In this document: positions 42,105 through 50,697 of the stretch, piece by piece
Layout of the letters: each line of letters begins with the position of its first letter
Position numbering within the stretch: the first letter of the stretch is position 1
Source: Paenibacillus xylanexedens
GTDB taxonomy: Bacteria > Bacillota > Bacilli > Paenibacillales > Paenibacillaceae
DNA length: 64,000 nucleotides
Assembly (NCBI RefSeq): GCF_007680605.1
Contig: NZ_VEIO01000001.1
Location: forward strand, 124,001 to 188,000
Direction of reading: 5' to 3'
Notes under the pieces: generated by a model
Told to the model about the DNA's origin: nothing
Seen by the model: only the letters and a program-made list of their open reading frames with translations
Databases searched by the model: none
Made by a program: the position numbers and the translations under genes

Positions 42105-42617
42105 ATGATCCGTAAGTTAGCTTTTATCCTCGGTGTTATGTTGTTATTTGTAACGGCTTGTCAGAGTAAAACAGAGCCTGAGGATACACAGAAACCAGAT
42201 GTCTCGTTAAGTACGAATGACGAATTACCAGTGGATGAAGATGAACCGGCAGTCTCTACGCCACAAGATGAAGTTGTCCCACCAGAATATGTGGATGAGA
42301 GCAAGTACTCCGGTGATGAGCTGGAAATGGTCAAACTAATGAATGCACGTATGCGTTACTTATATGAGAAAGATGAAAAGGGGTATATGAGCCTGTTTGC
42401 GCCGGAATCTCCGATCTCTGGCATGCCGAGTTATACAGTCCGCAAAATCATTTCCATGGGTGACATTACGATTACGGAACAAAAAAAGCTCTATCAAGGT
42501 TTTGTGATCATTACGGAGTTGGAAGAAGGGAACATCGAGTCCAGCCCTACCATGGTGTTTTGGAAAAAGAAAGCGGATGGTGATGCTGCGAAATGGATCA
42601 TTGCTGACATCGATTGA
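42105..42617 (+). CDS. lipoprotein of unknown function
   Basis: A 170-residue exported protein. The signal peptide (about 1-18) ends in the lipobox LFVTAC, so C19 is lipidated. An acidic, disordered linker (about 22-65) is followed by a folded part, probably NTF2-like (MNARMRYLYEKDEKGYMSLFAPES, then a strand-rich end with WKKKADGDAAKWIIADID). GGGGAG lies upstream. Its partner is unknown. Confidence 0.8.
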   Translation: MIRKLAFILGVMLLFVTACQSKTEPEDTQKPDVSLSTNDELPVDEDEPAVSTPQDEVVPPEYVDESKYSGDELEMVKLMNARMRYLYEKDEKGYMSLFAPESPISGMPSYTVRKIISMGDITITEQKKLYQGFVIITELEEGNIESSPTMVFWKKKADGDAAKWIIADID

Positions 42618-42646
42618 TAAGTACAACATGAAAGAAGGTACAGAAC

Positions 42647-42901
42647 GTGGTGCAGAAGACATTATTTGAACTGGTGAATGAGGTGCAGGATGAAGCAACT
42701 TTTGTTGCTTTCCTAAGTGCTTTAAGTAAGGATCGGCAAACCTGTGCCGATGAATGGCAACATGATTCGATAGAATCATTTTTGGAAGCGTCAGCCGATT
42801 GGGGGCAGGAATCCATTAAGGGATTGGTGCATTATGAGAAGCCAGATAACCCTTGGAAGCGTTGTGCTCAGATGATGTACATGGGCAAAATTTATGAGTA
42901 A
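42647..42901 (+). CDS. DUF7660-like small protein
   Basis: An 84-residue cytoplasmic protein from a GTG-GTG start (first GTG at 42647, AAGAAGG upstream). The closing pattern SFLEASADW ... NPWKRCAQMMYMGKIYE fits what I recall of DUF7660, another family common beside immunity-like genes. Function unknown. Confidence 0.65.
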   Translation: MVQKTLFELVNEVQDEATFVAFLSALSKDRQTCADEWQHDSIESFLEASADWGQESIKGLVHYEKPDNPWKRCAQMMYMGKIYE

Positions 42902-42947
42902 GAGTCCCGTTGTTTGTGAGCGGATTTCAGAATGGGGTTGTTGAAGG

Positions 42948-43451
42948 ATGAACGGTTCGATGACAGATGCGGTGAACCGAAACATATCGTATATGCAAGA
43001 CAACAGCCGATTTAACTTTCGTGTTGCCGGTATCGTGATCGATACGGACAGAGTTCTTTTACACCAGGCGAAGCAGGATGATTTCTGGAACTTTCCTGGT
43101 GGGCGGGTGGAGATGAATGAATCAACGGAGGATGCGATTCGACGCGAGATGATGGAGGAGCTTGGCGTTTCTATTCAGGTTGAGAGGCTGGCATTTGTTT
43201 GCGAAGACTTTTATAAGTACGATGACAAGGAGATGCATGAAATTGGATTTTACTATGTGATCTCTTTGCCCGAAGGTCATTCCTTTTATAATGAGCCACA
43301 GTTTAATGGTTTGGAGAGAGATGGCGAATTAACGTTTCGCTGGTTTCCGATCCAAGAGACAGAGCAGATGGAGCTTTACCCTGTTTTTTTGCGAAAAGAA
43401 CTCGTTAATCTTCGTGATGCGAGCAGCATCAGACACTTCATTCAGAAATAG
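42948..43451 (+). CDS. Nudix hydrolase
   Basis: A 167-residue enzyme. The Nudix box is GGRVEMNESTEDAIRREM then MEELGVSI, with the REM-MEE catalytic core. The ATG at 42948 is directly next to GAAGG; another in-frame ATG lies 12 bases on (42960), so the true start is open. It is 12 bases before the histidine phosphatase gene, so the two are co-transcribed. Confidence 0.87.
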   Translation: MNGSMTDAVNRNISYMQDNSRFNFRVAGIVIDTDRVLLHQAKQDDFWNFPGGRVEMNESTEDAIRREMMEELGVSIQVERLAFVCEDFYKYDDKEMHEIGFYYVISLPEGHSFYNEPQFNGLERDGELTFRWFPIQETEQMELYPVFLRKELVNLRDASSIRHFIQK

Positions 43452-43462
43452 AGGGGTAGCGA

Positions 43463-44035
43463 GTGGATATTACATTTATTCGTCATGGTCACGCGGAGCA
43501 TTTGTTGAATTATCCGAAGGAGCTTAACCGGTTACACCCGGGGTTGACGGAACAGGGAAAGAAACAGATCGTAGCCTTACGTAAAAACATCAACATCATG
43601 CCTAATGATACTATTGTGGTAAGTCCAACGAAACGCACCCTTGAAACGGCAGCATTATTAACACCGAGAGAGCGTGGTAGTGTGGTAATAAGCCCCTTGG
43701 TTGGTCCAAGAATGTATCCTCAAGATGCGAAGTTTACTCCTTTAGGCTGCGATCAGATCTATTCTAGGGCAGAACTCAGCGTATTATATCCAGATAAGCA
43801 TTGCATAGATGTCGGAGTAGAAGCCTGGGAAGAAAGCATAAATCAAATGAGTACACAACAGTTCACACGATTAGCAGAGCAATTTTTGGCATGGTGCAGG
43901 AAACAGACGGGTCATACGTTCATCGTGTCACATGATGGTACGATCACGAATTACAGAATGTTGTTAGGTGAGCATGATCTAACCAGAGATGATTTTCTGG
44001 GAGAAGCAGGGTACTACACAGTCCGCGATGTTTAG
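43463..44035 (+). CDS. histidine phosphatase superfamily protein
   Basis: A 190-residue enzyme. The RHG motif is FIRHGHAEH, SPTKRTLETAALL holds the phosphate-binding Arg, and VSHDGTITNY the second catalytic His. It starts at GTG 43463 with GAGGGG upstream, 11 bases after the Nudix stop. Together the two may form a small nucleotide clean-up unit (inference). Confidence 0.87.
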   Translation: MDITFIRHGHAEHLLNYPKELNRLHPGLTEQGKKQIVALRKNINIMPNDTIVVSPTKRTLETAALLTPRERGSVVISPLVGPRMYPQDAKFTPLGCDQIYSRAELSVLYPDKHCIDVGVEAWEESINQMSTQQFTRLAEQFLAWCRKQTGHTFIVSHDGTITNYRMLLGEHDLTRDDFLGEAGYYTVRDV

Positions 44036-44110
44036 CTTGAGAAGGAGAAATGCGTTACATAAGGCGGCAGTAATCTAAGACACGTCCTAATACAAGAGGG
44101 GGTTAATCTA

Positions 44111-44755
44111 ATGACACAGCGTAAACTGGTTTTGCTTAGCGATCTGTATTTTGAGCCTAGTGATGAACTGAATGAGAGAATTCGAAGCTTGTTTCAGCAC
44201 AAAAAGCCCTCAATCGGTTACATCCCTTCCTGTTCCGACCCACAGCGAATTTATGTCGAGCACACTCGGCGTTTTTATCGCCAGTTTGGGATGGAAGATG
44301 TGCAGTATTATGATCCGGATACCGAGTATGAGGAAAGCATGCTGGACTCTCTTTTCCGAAGTGATGCGATTCATTTATCTGGCGGGAATACGTTTTATTT
44401 TCTAAGTTTGCTACAGCAACGAAATAGGTTTGAACAGCTACGTTCTTATGTCAGTGACGGTGGGATTTTGATTGGGGTTAGCGCGGGCAGTATTCTGATG
44501 ACACCTACGATTCGAATAGCTGGATACGGTGAGGATGCAGACGAGAATCATCTCGGTTTGACTGATCTTCAAGCTCTTGCTCTTGTAGATTTCGAGTTTG
44601 CACCTCATTGGAATCGTTCGGAAGAGATGATGCAATCATTCAGAGAATACGCTCAAAATCATCAAACCAAAGTATATGCGTGTCCGGATGGCGGGGCTGT
44701 TGTTGTTGCAAATGAATCACTTGAATTATACGGCGGGGCAACTCCTGCTCTGTAA
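44111..44755 (+). CDS. peptidase E-like (S51) protein
   Basis: A 214-residue cytoplasmic protein. HLSGGNTFYFLSLL and the nucleophile elbow IGVSAGSI, with S124, are those of family S51 (aspartyl dipeptidases and cyanophycinase relatives). The opening VLLSDLYFE also fits. GAGGGGG precedes the ATG. Its peptide substrate is unknown. Confidence 0.85.
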   Translation: MTQRKLVLLSDLYFEPSDELNERIRSLFQHKKPSIGYIPSCSDPQRIYVEHTRRFYRQFGMEDVQYYDPDTEYEESMLDSLFRSDAIHLSGGNTFYFLSLLQQRNRFEQLRSYVSDGGILIGVSAGSILMTPTIRIAGYGEDADENHLGLTDLQALALVDFEFAPHWNRSEEMMQSFREYAQNHQTKVYACPDGGAVVVANESLELYGGATPAL

Positions 44756-44773
44756 AGAGAGGATGAAGAGTAG

Positions 44774-45667
44774 ATGCGTGCTATCCAAGTGTACCACTAT
44801 GAAGCCTTTTCAAGCATTCCAGGCAAGGGCAACCCGGCGGGCGTTGTTTTTGAAGCAGATCATCTGAGTGAAACTATAATGCAGCAGATTGCTCAAGCTG
44901 TCGGTTTTAATGAGACGGTATTTGTATTGAAGTCTGAAACGGCCGATGTCCGGTTGCGTTATTTTACTCCGGGTCACGAGATTAATCTGTGTGGTCATGC
45001 GACGATGGCGGCGATGTATGGACTTAAGACACATCATTTACTACAAGGAAAAGACTCTATCACGATTGAAACGAACGTAGGTATATTACCAATCCAGTTT
45101 GAGCAACAAGATGACACTTGGTTGATGGAGATGAAGCAGGACCAGCCACGTTTTGTTCCCTTTCAAGGCGATGTAGAAAAGCTTGCTAGGTCTATTCATC
45201 TGACAACGGATGATTTGGATATGACCATGCCCATCGTATATGGAAGTACAGGCACGTGGACGTTATTAATTCCGATTCGTCGTTTAGATGCATTTGTTAA
45301 AATGAAACCGGATTCTTCTCAGTTCCCGGACATTTTATCTGAAAATCCCAAGTCATCCTTACATCCCTTCTGCTTCGAAACTCGCGATGATGATGCTCTC
45401 ATACATGCAAGGCATTTTTCTTCGCCATATTCAGGCACAACAGAAGACCCTGTCACAGGTACCGCATCAGGGGTGATGGGTGCCTATGTTTTGACATATG
45501 TGAATCAGGAGATTCACGAGGTTGATTTTACAGTAGAGCAAGGGCATGAGATGGATAGAGATGGTAAGGTTCAGGTGAGCATACGTCGGGAGCAAGAGGG
45601 AATGGATGTCCGAATTAGAGGAACGGCTGTTTATGTACGGAAGATGAATGTGGAGATCGACAGTTGA
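44774..45667 (+). CDS. PhzF-family isomerase-like protein
   Basis: A 297-residue protein with the two-lobed diaminopimelate-epimerase fold. AFSSIPGKGNPAGVV and VGFNETVFV (with the catalytic Glu) mark the first lobe, RYFTPGHEINLCGHATMA follows, and DPVTGTASGVMGAYV marks the second lobe. PhzF proper isomerises a phenazine precursor; most family members have unknown substrates, and no phenazine genes are near. The start is 18 bases after the peptidase gene. Confidence 0.9.
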   Translation: MRAIQVYHYEAFSSIPGKGNPAGVVFEADHLSETIMQQIAQAVGFNETVFVLKSETADVRLRYFTPGHEINLCGHATMAAMYGLKTHHLLQGKDSITIETNVGILPIQFEQQDDTWLMEMKQDQPRFVPFQGDVEKLARSIHLTTDDLDMTMPIVYGSTGTWTLLIPIRRLDAFVKMKPDSSQFPDILSENPKSSLHPFCFETRDDDALIHARHFSSPYSGTTEDPVTGTASGVMGAYVLTYVNQEIHEVDFTVEQGHEMDRDGKVQVSIRREQEGMDVRIRGTAVYVRKMNVEIDS

Positions 45668-45695
45668 GTTGATGACAGAAGGAGAGAAAGTCAAT

Positions 45696-46460
45696 ATGGA
45701 CGAAAAGGCCGTATTGAGCAGGCTAATCGATATATTAAAGGAAGAGTTAGCCGACGCGTTAACAGGCGTGTATTTGCATGGCTCCATGGCGATGGGATGT
45801 TTCCATCCGCTGCAGAGTGATATCGATATTTTAGTTGTATGCAGAGAGAAACGCTCTTCCGAGACCTATCGCAGAATTGCCGACCAACTGATACGAATAG
45901 AAGATGAAATGCATATTCCGAAAGGGTTTGAGATTAGTATTGTACTAGAGTCAGCTGTAACACGTGGTCAATACCCTACGCCTTTTGAGTTTCATTATTC
46001 TGCTTATCATCGTGAAAAGTATAGAAGTGATCCTGAATATCTCTGCGGTGGTCATGAAGACTCGGATGTTGTTGCACATATGGCGGTGATCTATGATCGA
46101 GGTATTGTGCTGTATGGCAAGCCGATCAAGGAATTATTCCAACCGGCGAACCGCGAGTATGTCATCCATTCGATCGCCTCCGATGCAGATTCAGCGTTGG
46201 AAGAAATCGTGGATAATCCGGTCTATTACGTATTAAGTTTGTCGCGCGTGCTGTTGTATATTCAGGAATCAGTGATTTACTCCAAGCGAGAGGCTGGAGA
46301 GCGTGCGGTGGCAGAAGCATTGCCTGAACATCGGGAACTTATCTCGCAATGTTTGGCTAAGTACAACGGGGAACGTGAATCGGTCAATGTGGAACATGCA
46401 CGTTTAAGAGATTATGCCGAATATATGCTCAAACAAATTCATGAAGCTATGCAGGCTTAA
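45696..46460 (+). CDS. nucleotidyltransferase, aminoglycoside adenylyltransferase-like
   Basis: A 254-residue cytoplasmic protein. The nucleotidyltransferase motif GSMAMGCFHPLQSDIDILVV (about 34-53) has the GS and D-x-D residues; the C-terminal helical domain matches the adenylyltransferases (DUF4111 type), with EYVIHSIASDADSALEE and RVLLYIQESVIYSKREAGE. This is the fold of ANT(3'')/ANT(9) enzymes that modify streptomycin or spectinomycin, but many relatives have other roles. The start used here follows AAGGAG by 11 bases; an in-frame ATG at 45672 is an alternative. Confidence 0.82.
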   Translation: MDEKAVLSRLIDILKEELADALTGVYLHGSMAMGCFHPLQSDIDILVVCREKRSSETYRRIADQLIRIEDEMHIPKGFEISIVLESAVTRGQYPTPFEFHYSAYHREKYRSDPEYLCGGHEDSDVVAHMAVIYDRGIVLYGKPIKELFQPANREYVIHSIASDADSALEEIVDNPVYYVLSLSRVLLYIQESVIYSKREAGERAVAEALPEHRELISQCLAKYNGERESVNVEHARLRDYAEYMLKQIHEAMQA

Positions 46461-46475
46461 AGGAGAACATGACAT

Positions 46476-46748
46476 ATGAAAGAGTCACAACGGATCAAAT
46501 GGGAGAAACAATTACAGCAAGGAAAAAGGCATCATATCCTGGTGCGTGGCGTTTTGGGCTGGGGTCTGCCACTTGCTTTTCTGTATACCTTGGTGATGAC
46601 GTCATGGAGCGGACAAAGTTTAACCCTGAATGGTGAGTTTTATGTAAACTTACTGACGGCACTTGTTCTGTTTCCCGCCGCTGGCATCTGGTATGGTGCC
46701 TGGACGTGGAAAATCCTGAAAATGAAAGTCGAGCAAGGCAGAAGGTAA
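46476..46748 (+). CDS. small membrane protein, unknown
   Basis: A 90-residue protein with two membrane segments (about 24-42 and 56-75) and basic ends. AAGGAGAAC precedes the ATG. It follows the nucleotidyltransferase by 15 bases, so it is probably in the same transcript. No family recognised. Confidence 0.6.
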   Translation: MKESQRIKWEKQLQQGKRHHILVRGVLGWGLPLAFLYTLVMTSWSGQSLTLNGEFYVNLLTALVLFPAAGIWYGAWTWKILKMKVEQGRR

Positions 46749-46793
46749 CAGCATTTCATAGTGTATGCGTTAGTAATTGAAGGGGGTAAGAGC

Positions 46794-47390
46794 GTGGATG
46801 AGACACTAGAGTCACAGATCCAGTTTCTGATTGAAATAGACAAGCTGAAAACGATTGAACGAAGAACAAGAATTATCCATGGCGAGCGGCTCGAAAATGA
46901 TGCGGAACATTCTTGGCATCTAGCCATGATGGCGTTAATATTGCATGGTCATGCTAACAAGGAAATCGACATGCTTAAAGTGATCAAGATGTTACTTGTT
47001 CATGACCTTGTTGAAATTGACGCCGGTGATACCTTTGCGTATGACACCCAAGGAAACACAGATAAACATGAACGAGAGCTTAAGGCTGCACATCGGTTAT
47101 TCGGTATGTTGCCAGAAGACCAAGCCGAAGAACTGTTAAGTCTGTGGATGGAGTTCGAGACCAAAGAGACACCGGAGGCCAGGTTTGCTTCTTCCATGGA
47201 TCGGTTGCAGCCGATCATTCATAATCATCAGAATGAAGGTGACACATGGCAGAAATATAACATTACGAGTGATCAGGTATTAAATCGTAATGCTGAAATT
47301 GCAGACGGGTCGGCAACGCTGTGGAAGTATGCACAACAAATCGTACAAGATTCGGTAGATCAGGGGATATTGAAACAATCCGGTTTCTAA
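46794..47390 (+). CDS. HD-domain phosphohydrolase, YfbR/HDDC2-like 5'-nucleotidase
   Basis: A 198-residue enzyme. The HD signature is spread as ENDAEHSWHLAMMAL, then VHDLVEIDAGD, and a later SMDRLQPIIHN; these His/Asp residues bind the metal. The pattern is that of 5'-deoxynucleotidases and related phosphohydrolases. The GTG at 46794 is 7 bases after GAAGGGGG. It may keep the pool of deoxynucleoside monophosphates low. Confidence 0.87.
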   Translation: MDETLESQIQFLIEIDKLKTIERRTRIIHGERLENDAEHSWHLAMMALILHGHANKEIDMLKVIKMLLVHDLVEIDAGDTFAYDTQGNTDKHERELKAAHRLFGMLPEDQAEELLSLWMEFETKETPEARFASSMDRLQPIIHNHQNEGDTWQKYNITSDQVLNRNAEIADGSATLWKYAQQIVQDSVDQGILKQSGF

Positions 47391-47435
47391 GTAAACTGGG
47401 GCTGTTTTTACTACATTTGGACTCAGGAGGATAAC

Positions 47436-47888
47436 ATGGGATACATCATGGATTTGCGAAAAATGGTAGGCACACGTCCCTTGATCATGGCAGGTTCATG
47501 TGTACTGGTGTTTAACGAGCAGGGTCACCTGCTACTCCAGAAACGAACAGATAGCTTGGATTGGGGCACTATTGGCGGTTCGCTTGAACCGGGTGAATCA
47601 TTGGAAGAGACTGCTGCGCGTGAATTATATGAAGAAGCTGGTCTACGAGCAGAGGCATATAAGCTGATTACCATATTTTCGGGTCAGGATATGTATTACC
47701 GTTATCCGCATGGAGATGAGGTATACAATGTCATGGCAATCTATGAAGCAGGGGGCATTACGGGCAGTCCGACGGTGATGGATGATGAAGGGTTAGAGCT
47801 CAGGTACTTCGACTTGACTCAGCCGATTCCTGATATCAATCCATTCACCAAATATGTGCTGTCCAAAGCGGGATATATCCAAGGTTAG
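47436..47888 (+). CDS. Nudix hydrolase
   Basis: A 150-residue enzyme with a complete box GGSLEPGESLEETAAREL then YEEAGLRA. It carries RYPHGDEVYNVMAIYEAGG, which is close to the corresponding part of the protein at 37636-38100. CAGGAGG precedes the ATG by five bases. Substrate unknown. Confidence 0.88.
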   Translation: MGYIMDLRKMVGTRPLIMAGSCVLVFNEQGHLLLQKRTDSLDWGTIGGSLEPGESLEETAARELYEEAGLRAEAYKLITIFSGQDMYYRYPHGDEVYNVMAIYEAGGITGSPTVMDDEGLELRYFDLTQPIPDINPFTKYVLSKAGYIQG

Positions 47889-47986
47889 TAAGCGTTTCGC
47901 ACAATATTATCATTTTTCTCTCAGTGATTTACGGATACTGATTTAGTATGATAAGAGTATCATTTTGCAAAGAGAGAGGGTTAGAC

Positions 47987-48775
47987 ATGGATACATTTTT
48001 ACAGCAAATTAACGAGTTAAATAAGCTTCAGACCGAGCTGGTCAGCCTGCATCCTTTTTTTGCAGAACACCATCCGGTTGTTGTAGCGCACGAATCGTTG
48101 TTATATATCTTTGATTATTCATCTGAAACCGGGCAGTATGAATGGGTCAAAACCGTACCGGATGACTTGTATATTCCCGATGACTGTCTCGGCGCAATGC
48201 CTGTACACCATATGGACAATCGCATGTGCGCGATCGTGACGGCGTCTGTTTTCAAAGATTTAGAGCAGAAGGTTTTTCTGTTCCATGAATACGTGCATTG
48301 TTCTGTCTATGGGAAATATGGGGAACGGATTGTTGACCGTCTGCAGATTAAACATAAAATGACCCAGCTTAAGCGTGTAACCTGGGAGATCGATTATGAG
48401 TTTCCGTACGAAGATGAGACTGTTGCCGGGCGAATCGATTCTCTTCTATCTGCGTTGAAAAGTGAGGATTTACAGCAAATTCAGGCGGCGCGAACGGCGT
48501 TGTTCCAATCTCTTACAGAAGAGCAAGCGGAATACTGGAGCTGGTTGGAGTGGAATGAAGGTTTCGCGCGGTATATCGAGAATTTGATTCGAGCCAAGTA
48601 TGGATTGGAGCCTAATCATGTTGGCGATACAGCACCTTTTAACCGCCTCGTATTTTACGAGTGTGGGTCGGAATATATCCGTTTGCTGGTAAAGGAACAG
48701 CCTGCGTACCATACGGATCTGGAGAAGTTGTTTGACCGGATGCAGGACGAGAGAGTGGCAGGTTTGGTGAGCTAA
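47987..48775 (+). CDS. putative zinc metallopeptidase (HExxH, gluzincin-like)
   Basis: A 262-residue cytoplasmic protein. The zinc motif HEYVH is at 100-104 in KVFLFHEYVHCSVYG, and about 85 residues later WNEGFARYIENLI has a Glu (E189) in the position of the third ligand of gluzincins. There is no signal peptide, so it would act inside the cell. No further family name can be given. GAGAGAGGG precedes the ATG. Confidence 0.72.
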   Translation: MDTFLQQINELNKLQTELVSLHPFFAEHHPVVVAHESLLYIFDYSSETGQYEWVKTVPDDLYIPDDCLGAMPVHHMDNRMCAIVTASVFKDLEQKVFLFHEYVHCSVYGKYGERIVDRLQIKHKMTQLKRVTWEIDYEFPYEDETVAGRIDSLLSALKSEDLQQIQAARTALFQSLTEEQAEYWSWLEWNEGFARYIENLIRAKYGLEPNHVGDTAPFNRLVFYECGSEYIRLLVKEQPAYHTDLEKLFDRMQDERVAGLVS

Positions 48776-48826
48776 CGAGAGATTAAATTTACAACCATTT
48801 CTTCAACGGAAAAAGGAGATCTGTCT

Positions 48827-49495
48827 ATGCCTCTTCCTATGGTACATCTAAGTGTAGCTCATCGATTGGCTGATATGTTGCCTGAGCCCCTGGACCTGGG
48901 AGCATTTTATCTCGGAAATATTGCGCCGGATGCCATTCACATACGTGAGGGCACGACCAAGGACGACAAGCAGCATACTCATTTTTATCCTGAGCAAGAA
49001 AACAATTATACCGGACGTCTCCAGAAGTTTTATGGTGATTACATTAGCGAGCGCACGAGTGAAGGCTGGACTTCCTTTGTTCTCGGTTACTTCATGCATG
49101 TGATGACGGATTATTACTGGTTTCGAAGTGTTTATCCCACATTCATGGAACAGGTTTGTGAGCATGACCAGCGTGAGGGAGTCGTGCGAACCAAGGAAGA
49201 CCTGTCCCGTTTATATTACGAGGAGACGGATCAGATTGATTTTAATCTGTATCACACCATGAATTGGAGCGAAGAAGTATGATCAGCCTTAAATAACTCG
49301 TCAGGGTTTGAAATGACAAATCGTTTAACGGCGGATGAAATTCTAGGCTGGCGGGAGCGTACGTTTTCTTTTTTGCATGGGGAAGCACCGGGCATTATTC
49401 CGTGTTACATTACGGAAGAGGTTGTACAAGCTTTTGTTCAAAAAACAGTCCCACGCTTAATCGACTTATTAGCTGAATGGGAGGCCTATAAGTGA
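48827..49495 (+). pseudogene. zinc-dependent phospholipase C-like gene split by one in-frame TGA
   Basis: The first frame (48827-49282, 151 residues) opens MPLPMVHLSVAHRL and has LGNIAPDAIH and GYFMHVMTDYYW, matching the intact paralogue at 38136-38759. It ends at TGA (49280-49282). The same reading frame stays open downstream, and the piece 49313-49495 (LTADEILGWRERTFSFLHG ...) aligns with the paralogue's C-terminus LTAQEVYKYRGEKLDFFIN. Full length with the stop replaced would be about 222 residues, close to 207. AAGGAG precedes the ATG. It may be a young pseudogene, a sequencing error, or a case of readthrough or re-initiation at 49313. Confidence 0.75.
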
Positions 49496-49941
49496 GACAT
49501 ATCGGAATGTTGCTTCTATTCTTCAGCGTCATATTCATTGCAGCGTGCGGTGGCAACAATTCGAGTGAGATGGGCTCCAAAGAGGCTGAGAAAATGGAAC
49601 AGAGTCAGGGGATTCCTACCTTAATTACGTTAGCGTGTAACCAGGCTTTTCCCTCAAGTCCATGCCGGAATGTAGAATTTGACCGCGCTGACGAGATTCA
49701 GATCGTTACCGAAGCGATATTCAGTGCCGAGCGTATGCAGGGGGTACTTGATTATGCTGCGGAGTACAAGATGAACATCACATACGCAGACGGTTCCGTT
49801 ACTCGGTATGATCTTTCACTGGGTACAGATCCTAAGTCGCAAGGTTTGCTTGTAAACCAGAAGGATACGATGACTGGATATACGATCCCTCTTGAGAACG
49901 CGAATAAACTGAGACAAATCATTCAGCGGCGTACGGACTAA
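49492..49941 (+). CDS. lipoprotein of unknown function
   Basis: A 149-residue exported protein. The signal peptide ends in the lipobox FIAAC, so C19 is the lipid site; a Gly/Asn/Ser-rich linker follows, and a folded domain with two Cys (LACNQAFPSSPCRNVEF) that may form a disulfide. GTG 49492 overlaps the preceding stop in GTGA, which couples it to the C-terminal piece of the split gene. Function unknown. Confidence 0.75.
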   Translation: MRHIGMLLLFFSVIFIAACGGNNSSEMGSKEAEKMEQSQGIPTLITLACNQAFPSSPCRNVEFDRADEIQIVTEAIFSAERMQGVLDYAAEYKMNITYADGSVTRYDLSLGTDPKSQGLLVNQKDTMTGYTIPLENANKLRQIIQRRTD

Positions 49942-50562
49942 ATGGAGCACACAGACAAACAACATGAATACAGGCTTATAGATGAATGGAGTGCAGGCAA
50001 GTTGATAACAATCGGAACACTGACGGCAGCAGATGTGGATGGAGCATATCATATTTTTGAGACAACTATTCCAGAAGCATATCGTCAGGAAGGAATCGGC
50101 TCCCTTCTGGATGAGATTCAGGAAGAGATCGAGCATAAAAAGGCTGTAGTACAAGCTGTTTTACAGCATGAGCCTGATCTCGAACCAACGAAGACGGCTC
50201 CCTTTTTCCTTGTTGCCCGGAAAGACGGTAAGGTTGTGGGGACGATTTCATATGGGCCTTGCGGGAAAGTCGTTCAGGAATGCACCAGCCATCGTCTGGA
50301 TCACGTTGGAACGCTGGGCTCCCTGTATGTTTTACCTGAACTGCAGGGTCAGGGGATTGCTTCTGCGCTTATTACAGCACTGGTCACCGAACTACAGGAG
50401 CGGGGGATTACCCAATTTTGTCTGGACAGTGGTTATCGGATCGCACAGCGGAAGTGGCGGCGGAAGTTTGGAGAGCCGTATGTTGTAGTGAAGGACTACT
50501 GGGGCGAAGGCAGCGAAAATATGGTATGGTTGTGTGAAGTACAGGATTTTACTGGAAAATAA
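49942..50562 (+). CDS. GNAT acetyltransferase
   Basis: A 206-residue protein. Motif A is GSLYVLPELQGQGIASALITAL, and the rest of the GNAT sheet follows (GITQFCLDSGYRIAQRKWRRKFG). An N-terminal extension of about 60 residues precedes it. It begins directly after the lipoprotein stop and has no clear site of its own, so it depends on coupling. Substrate unknown. Confidence 0.82.
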   Translation: MEHTDKQHEYRLIDEWSAGKLITIGTLTAADVDGAYHIFETTIPEAYRQEGIGSLLDEIQEEIEHKKAVVQAVLQHEPDLEPTKTAPFFLVARKDGKVVGTISYGPCGKVVQECTSHRLDHVGTLGSLYVLPELQGQGIASALITALVTELQERGITQFCLDSGYRIAQRKWRRKFGEPYVVVKDYWGEGSENMVWLCEVQDFTGK

Positions 50563-50570
50563 ACGAAAAC

Positions 50571-50612
50571 AAAAGATGACCCCCTGCACGTGAACAGGAG
50601 TCATCTTTTTTT
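50571..50612 (+). terminator. intrinsic terminator
   Basis: AAAAGATGAC (50571-50580) pairs with GTCATCTTTT (50600-50609), with an inner CCTG/CAGG stem, followed by T. Confidence 0.88.
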
Positions 50613-50697
50613 ACTTCTTTTACTTAAAGCGCATCGCTACATAAGCATTATCGTAAAGTATACAGACAGAAGACAAAAAGAGAAGAGGGACTGCAAC

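Noticed and set aside
41888-42115. 75-codon frame
   Set aside because: It runs through a perfect terminator hairpin (41919-41965) and has no ribosome site.
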